From contig NW_014577110.1 in assembly GCF_000485595.1 (NCBI RefSeq), positions 117,104 through 153,909 of the forward strand: a stretch of DNA of 36,806 nt. The letters are read 5' to 3'. This document shows positions 30,865-36,806 of the stretch, piece by piece (within the stretch, counting starts at the first letter, position 1; every line of letters starts with the position of its first letter). The notes under the pieces were generated by a model that saw nothing but the letters and a program-made list of their open reading frames with translations, was not told the origin of the DNA and ran no database searches. This DNA comes from Priapulus caudatus. Its lineage: Eukaryota > Priapulida > Priapulimorpha > Priapulimorphida > Priapulidae. The translations under genes were made by a program, and so were the position numbers.

Positions 30865-33512
30865 CCTACACACACTGCACAGCACACAGCGTTTATATAA
30901 ATTTCTTGACGGCCGGCGCACCGTGCCCAGACGCAACCACGCTCCCATTGGTGTGTTCATATCCCGATTTGGCCAGCTTTTTCACTCAATTCCGCAAGGA
31001 AACAAGGAATTTTGCTGTCGTGCCTTCTGATTGCCCCTGCAGACGCACACGGTGACGGCCCGTCCCAACTGGCTATTTTGCCACGGCAAGGTTCACCTAC
31101 AGACCACAATTTTTAAGTAAAAATAAGATAATGTATCAATACAATTTTATTGCAATCCCATAATGACACACCTCTCACTTCAATCTACACAACAACACCA
31201 ACGGGCTAAACAACACTCCGCACGCTCAACGGCACAACAGGCAAACACAACACAAGACACGCCCCGCCCTAACCGTTGGGCGGCCGCGCGAATGCTGAAC
31301 TCTCTGCACGCTCACTGTTGCGTAACTCCCACATACATAATCCCACAATGTCATCTTTATACGCACCCGCACACACACACACCACATCACAGCGCACAAC
31401 CGCCTCGCACTACACCACGTTGCCACGAGGGACACACACACGCACACGACGCAACACACACGCTGCCAACACTGATCTGTTTATCACGCAGAGCGGACCT
31501 GCTAGCATTCTTTGCTGCTGAGTAAACCGTGAACGATATTGCATAGTCTCTCAGGACAAAAACTAAAATGATTTAATATTCTGCGCATACAGGGCTCCAT
31601 ATAGTTGGTCTTAGATCCGTTTTAATTCGATTTTTACTTACTATGTGCACGGCTATAAGCTATTGGTGTTTATAAGCTGAGTTTGGAATTTATATAGAAT
31701 AAGTACAGTGTCAAAAGACGCCCTTTGTCTAACCTAGTTAACAGCTAATCCATCTATTTACCTTCAGGTAGGCCAGGGGTATAGCACGTTTTCTTGAGGG
31801 TTGACGCGCCGTCTACGTGTTGAGAGTAGTGCTCAATAATGAAAACGATAAGGTCACCTAATTTCTCACTCTTTTATCGGTCACGCTGTCGCGTGTTATC
31901 GTCCAATTGCATCTATCTCGCTTCCTCAAGACTAGCAAGCATTTCACTTGGATCATGCTTTCATCCGATATTGGAATATATAATCTTCTGTCGTCTGTGT
32001 CTAGTGTGTGGCATATCTCTCTCTGGTGTGCAGTTTATCGTATCTGCGGTGCTCGTGCGTGTGTGATCCATTCTTCAGCATAATGCTGAACCACTGCCTT
32101 TTGGCGTTTGTAGCCATGGCTCGAATCTTTTGTAGCAGATATATGCTATTATATGTATGTGCGTGTGGGCTGTAGCCGGTGAATATAGTGTGATTTCTAT
32201 ATTCAATGGCATCATATTTGTGGAAACCTTTCAGTATTATCTCGCAAGCTCATCTTTCTCTAGAAATCGTTGCTCGATAATTTGCCCTGAACGGCGCCTT
32301 AGTAGCAGACGCTTTACCGATAAGCAGACGGGGGAGTTGAAAACGCAGTAAGTGCTCTGGCGCAGTTGTTTTTACTGATCGCGTCTCAGCGGTGGCCGTA
32401 CTTTCAATTCTCGATGCACACACGGGACCCACGACACGACACTGCGCAAGTCTCTTCACCGGATAAGATAGCGCGCGAATCGTTCGTTATTCATAGCTGG
32501 CCAAGTCGCAACAACAAGCACGAAGCCATATAGTGTTGCAAATCTCGATTGCGAGCGACTGCGAGCTGTGTGGTTGTGATATGACTAATGCTATAAGTAT
32601 AAGGACTAATGCACATCGAAGTCCGAGCTTATATAGGCCGACCCCGACCTCGATAGACCATGGGCCCGCTTTCAGAAACAAAACAATGAACCCTTTCTCA
32701 TAGACCGTTGACAGAAACATCGTAAAGTTAAGAATTTCTCTCATACGCAGCGTATAGAGGTCCTATCAGTGGAAAAAGTACGAGCTAAGACTAATGTTGC
32801 GATTAACTTTGTTTCTTACAACGGACCCCAACCATGCAAGAAACTCTTTAAAGTGATTACGTCACCGTATAAATATTAAAAAAAGAGTAATTCTGTTCAC
32901 TTTTTATGGTTAAATTTCTGCATTATACATCTTATTTTACTATATTGTTCGATGTGAACATACACTCGTGACTCATACATAGCCCATAGCAAGCAATTAT
33001 AATTCGGAGCCAGGAACACAATATCAAATCGTCCAGGTTTTTTGGATTTTTAACTAGTTGAGAAACAATCTTATCAGGTAAGAATTTGACGATACGTTTA
33101 GTCCCGTTAGTTCTTACTTTTAATGGCAACAACAATTTTACAAATTTTACCATAGAAAATTCGTGACGTATAGTCAATTTAAGTTTGTCCTTTCCGTTAT
33201 CCTTGAACATCCCGCCCTTCCATTAGCTGCGTTTAAAATAAATGCGAGATTATACCTTTTACGTACGGCTCTTTCCTTGTTAGGCTAAACTACCTGGCTT
33301 TACCCAAGCTAGGTCACACCCCATAGCTAGCTATAGCCCAAGCTATGGCAATCAAGCAATAAGATTTCTCTGCGGCCGTCTCAGCTAAGCTGTGCCGTCG
33401 ATCAACAGGACTTCTTGCCAAGGGACGCTATCCAGACTGCACCATGTAGCGTCGTCATCGTAGGCGACTAGGCGTAGCCTCGCAGTTTAATATCCATTCT
33501 GTGTAATGCCTG
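30865..33512. other. intronic, no gene recognised
   Basis: 31140-31460 is strikingly A/C-rich on the plus strand (ACAACAACACC, CACACACAC), so its open frames are not informative. A 92-codon minus-strand frame at 32932-33210 is Lys/Leu-rich but matches nothing I know. No splice-supported exon was found. Confidence 0.45.
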
Positions 33513-33600
33513 TTTCGGGCTTGGTCGGATAGGTGTTTACGAGTTAAGTGTTTTCTTCTCGCGTCCAGCCTACATTAGAAAGGCGTGGTTCTGTTAATAT

Positions 33601-33640
33601 CAGGAGATAATAATGACAAAATTTGTCATTATTAGTCCTG
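33601..33640. mobile_element. copy B of the CAGGAG micro-palindrome
   Basis: This is the counterpart of 24443-24483 inside the duplication, with one substitution and one lost base in the arms. The right heptamer GTAATAT is intact (33641-33647); the left one reads TTAATAT. It is a duplicate, not an independent insertion. Confidence 0.75.
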
Positions 33641-35460
33641 GTAATATGGATGGAGCGACGCGTTCAGTGTAAATACAACGTACTTCGCCACGTTTCATCA
33701 TTGCATTCGGTGCAGATTACGTACAGGCAATTTTTAATGTTCTGCGAGTACGAAAGAAAACGTTGATCTTCGTGAATGTTTGATCGCAACGATTTGGAGT
33801 AGGTGTCTAACAGCTTTGCTCTGTTGCCACAGGCGTCGCAATCATCTTCAAAAAGATGTCGCCTGTCATCTTCTGTTGTGCCGACAACGCGAGATACTTC
33901 TGTCAGCGCGTTTTTTTTCATGGTCGAGGTGAAATGATGTCACCGTCAAGGAGCAAGTTGTGCATATATTTGTAGCACGTGTGTCGGTCTATTCTAGAAT
34001 CAATAGACACCGCCGGGCTCTCCCTCATCGCTGTTCCTCTTGCTGCTGTTCGCAAAGCGTGTGCAATACCCTCGCGAACGCGTGATTGTGCATGGGCTTC
34101 GCTGCTATCCCATGAAATTTTAGAAGCCGTCGCGTAGTTCTCGCTACCTAAATCGGCGCGCGTTAACGCGCTGCCACAGTAACCGTAGGTGTGGCCAAAC
34201 ACGTTTTTCATCGGCGTTCATCCCGACCCGATTGACATACTGCCCAATTCTCGGTTGCTGTGTCAATAACAGCGCTCTGTATGGGTGGAATTCACCATTA
34301 GATGGAACGCCCGTAGATAGCAGGGCCTGAATAAGCATGACACAACATTTTTCTCAAAGCTACCTGAAGGTTGCAGTTGCGTACGCAACATACCATTATT
34401 TCATGTGATGAGCGCAATTTATCAGTCCAGACTTCACTCTGAATTTTTGCCGGACAACATGATGCCAAATTACCAGCCAAGTTGCTCCGAAATCCCGTTT
34501 CACACACAAAAAACGGCGTGCACGGCTTACCATGGCTTACATCCACTTGCGCGATGGCATAATTCTTTTCCACAAGATCAATTTCAATTTTTATGCTTTC
34601 AGAGTATCTATAAGGCTTCGGACCTTACGTCGTTGAATGGAAATTCCTTACACTCAATTTTCGAACTTCGCCACAAAAAAACATGGAGAAAACGCCTTTT
34701 TACAATCAGACGACAGTAAGTTGCAATGTCCTGTGGCGGAGGGCGACCGCCCGCGTTGCCACCTAAAGTGCGTACCGCCGTAATCAAATGTCACCGTTGA
34801 TGTGAGCTCAACACTTCAAAAAGGCGGTCCCGCGGCTCGAGCCCCACAGCGAATGGTTTTTCCGACCAATTTATAGTGTCAGATAGCGATGACACAGCCT
34901 GGCTGGTTTTTACAGTGCAATAAACAAAGGTCTAGAATAAGCGATGAACTCCTAGCATGAGCATTGTCATCAGGCGCGCTGATGCAGCCAGAGATCTGCG
35001 CGTCGGAAAAGACAACGGATGCGCGCTCCTTCCGTGCGTGCGATCATCGCAGCAACCAACTGATGTTACGTAGCTCCTGGTCCTGTCCTGCCTTCCTGCC
35101 GCTGCCTGCTGCTTGTGCTGTTGCTGCTGCTGCTGTTTGCTGCTGCTGCTACTGCTTGTTGTTTGCTGCTGCTTGGCCTGCCTGCTGTTTGCTGCTGCTG
35201 TGACCTGCCTGTTGCTGCCTCCTTGCTGCTGCTGCCTGCTGCTGCTGCTGCTCGCTCCTAGCTGCTGCTGCTAATGCTGGTGTCGAGCACACCTACCCCC
35301 GCACGGCAGTCGGTATTTCACCAAACCGCTGCGTGCGAGTTGATTTAGCATCTCATGTGAATCGCTGCTGCTACTGCTGCGGCCGCGCCTGCTGTCTGAT
35401 CTCACTGACGTGCGTGCGTGCGTGCGTGCGTGCGTGGCCCCCGTATACGTGCTGTGCGTG

Positions 35461-35495
<35 letters not shown>

Positions 35496-36238
35496 CGTCG
35501 CCTGCATTCGAGAGCATGGCGACGGCGTGGCTTCTCACTGCTGACGGATGAGCATACGCGCGTCGAGTGTTACGTGATGGTAAGCCTCGCCCTGCCAAGG
35601 TTGCTGTCCGTGCATGCTCAAGCTTCCTCAGCGTGAATATCCATTTATGCTCAGGGCGCCGGTGTCAGAAACATCGTAAAACTTAATGCTATGTTAATGC
35701 TAAGATAAAACACTTACGACTATGGCTTAATGTACGAAGAGACGAGGAGGAGCGTGACAGAACGCAGTGGCTGGAGGTACGGCAGCCGTCTGTCGTTGAA
35801 GCCCCTTTTTGCGTTGAAGGGTTTAGGGTTAGGCATATTAGGTTTAGGGTTAGGGTTCTAGTTTCATCTAAACAACCCCTCAAATCGTACTGAATTTATT
35901 TCCCAAGGCGTTATTTCGAAAAATCTGGCCGCCACCGCGCCATCTTTGTCTCGTTAAGTAGGAAAGCGAATGGACTGCTCGTAGCCACTGCCTTGACAGA
36001 AATACAAACATCCATCAGCTATTAGGAACTTACGATAACCAGGAACTTATCACAAGCCTGCCTGACTTGGATGAGAAATCGATCACAAAATTCACAATTC
36101 ATACACATTAATTGTACATTACAGTAATGTATGTATATTATGATGGCTAACCACATATAAATAATATTTGCATGATAAACGACCGCGGTTCATTGAATTT
36201 ATTCTGCACCAACAAGACAAATTCTCACACTGTAACAC

Positions 36239-36806
36239 GCAGATGATCAGCTTCCTTAGTGTAATGTGTGAGACATGATGCCTCAGCTTCCTGGTTGTAA
36301 AGGTGTAAGACATGATGCCTCAGCTTCCTAATGTAAGTGCTTGAGGACATTGATGGCTCAAGCTTCCCTAGTGTAAGGTATGATGTTCAGCTTCTAGTGT
36401 AGGTATGATGCTCAGCTTCCTAGTGTACAGGGTATGAGACATGATTGCTCAGCTTCCTAGTGTAAGTGTGAGACATGGATGCTCAGTTCCTAGTGTAAAG
36501 GGCTATGAATCATGATGCTCAGTTCCTTAGTGTAAGGTATGGCAGACATGATGCGCCTCAGCTTCCTGTGGTAAGGTGTGAGGACATGAATGCTCACGTT
36601 TTCCTAGGTAAGGGTATGAGACAATGATGCCTCAGTTCCTAGATGTAAGGTGTGAGACATGATGCAAAGCTTCTAGTGTAAGGTATGAGACATTGATTGC
36701 TCAGCTTCCTAGTGTAAGGTTATGAGAATAGATGATCAGCTTCTAGTGTAGTATGCAGACATGATGCTCAGCTTTCCTGGTTAAGGGTGTGGAGACATGA
36801 TGCTCA
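36239..36806. repeat. 34-bp satellite array, copy B
   Basis: The array is identical to 27003-27570, including unit-specific single-base indels, and is cut by the window end. Confidence 0.93.

Larger units (their letters stand above)
21330..36806 (+). other. intron 4 of MPRIP/osp (continues beyond window)
   Basis: The intron opens GTAAGAGAAAG. No downstream exon was recognised on the plus strand in the remaining 15.4 kb. The gene should continue, because MPRIP-type proteins have a second PH domain and a C-terminal coiled coil. If the gene is intact, these exons lie to the right of the window. Confidence 0.6.
33513..36806. repeat. direct segmental duplication, copy B
   Basis: This is copy B of the segment at 24355-27570. 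About 33513-35546 matches copy A with many one-base insertions, deletions and substitutions. From 35547 to the window end it appears identical to 26311-27570, including every irregularity of the satellite array. It runs off the right edge. The sharp change from noisy to identical at about 35547 is unusual for a biological duplication. Confidence 0.93.

Noticed and set aside
32932-33210. Lys/Leu-rich minus-strand frame as a transposon or host gene fragment
   Set aside because: No recognisable motif, no splice context, and composition typical of AT-rich random sequence.
1-36806. CRISPR array, operon or bacterial mobile element
   Set aside because: The window has animal-type introns and repeats. 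The 30-, 34- and 52-bp repeats are contiguous tandem arrays without unique spacers.

Overview
This window is eukaryotic, most likely from an invertebrate bilaterian animal. The evidence is a gene broken by GT-AG introns, introns up to about 14.6 kb, very dense microsatellites, several miniature DNA transposons, and TTAGGG-type interstitial repeats. CpG is not strongly depleted, which argues against a vertebrate. I cannot name the species from the sequence.

One real gene is supported. Four plus-strand exons encode the orthologue of vertebrate MPRIP (myosin phosphatase Rho-interacting protein) / Drosophila outspread. Exons at 4057-4122, 18744-18895 and 19324-19444 carry most of a pleckstrin homology (PH) domain, and their splice phases fit exactly (0, 2, 0). 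A long exon at 20211-21329 encodes a 373-residue, low-complexity, Ser/Arg/Pro-rich linker. The N-terminal strand of the PH domain and everything C-terminal of the linker lie on exons outside the window or not recognised. The window is therefore mainly intron: an incoming intron (1-4056), intron 1 (4123-18743), two short introns (18896-19323 and 19445-20210), and an outgoing intron (21330 to the end).

The introns hold most of the other structure. 1-6.7 kb has a TACC microsatellite, a 22-bp-type and a 30-bp minisatellite, and one tiny palindromic insertion. 6.7-8.3 kb has three insertions next to each other: a 275-bp MITE with 5-bp target duplications, a 24-bp micro-palindrome with 7-bp duplications, and a 416-bp fold-back MITE with 8-bp duplications. 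8.6-10 kb is GA, GTGTGC and CT microsatellite. 10.6-11.5 kb has a decayed MITE arm, a cluster of three micro-palindromes sharing one target heptamer, and a 46-bp duplication. 12.7-18.7 kb has a C-rich block, GT arrays, the second fold-back MITE, an inverted repeat around telomere-like units, and a 400-bp pyrimidine tract ending just before exon 2. After exon 4 come a hAT-like element, AT-rich stretches, CTG arrays, a 34-bp satellite array and ACTCGG-rich clusters.

About 3.2 kb is present twice in direct orientation (24355-27570 and 33513-36806). The last 1.26 kb of the second copy looks identical to the first, while its first 2 kb carries scattered single-base differences like uncorrected long-read sequence, so an assembly artefact has to be considered.

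The most novel-looking item is a family of very small palindromic insertions (24-101 bp). They start CA(A/C/G)(A/G)G, end in the complement, and are each bordered by a perfect 7-bp direct repeat. Three of them sit in tandem at 11087-11298, each separated by the same heptamer ATATTAT.
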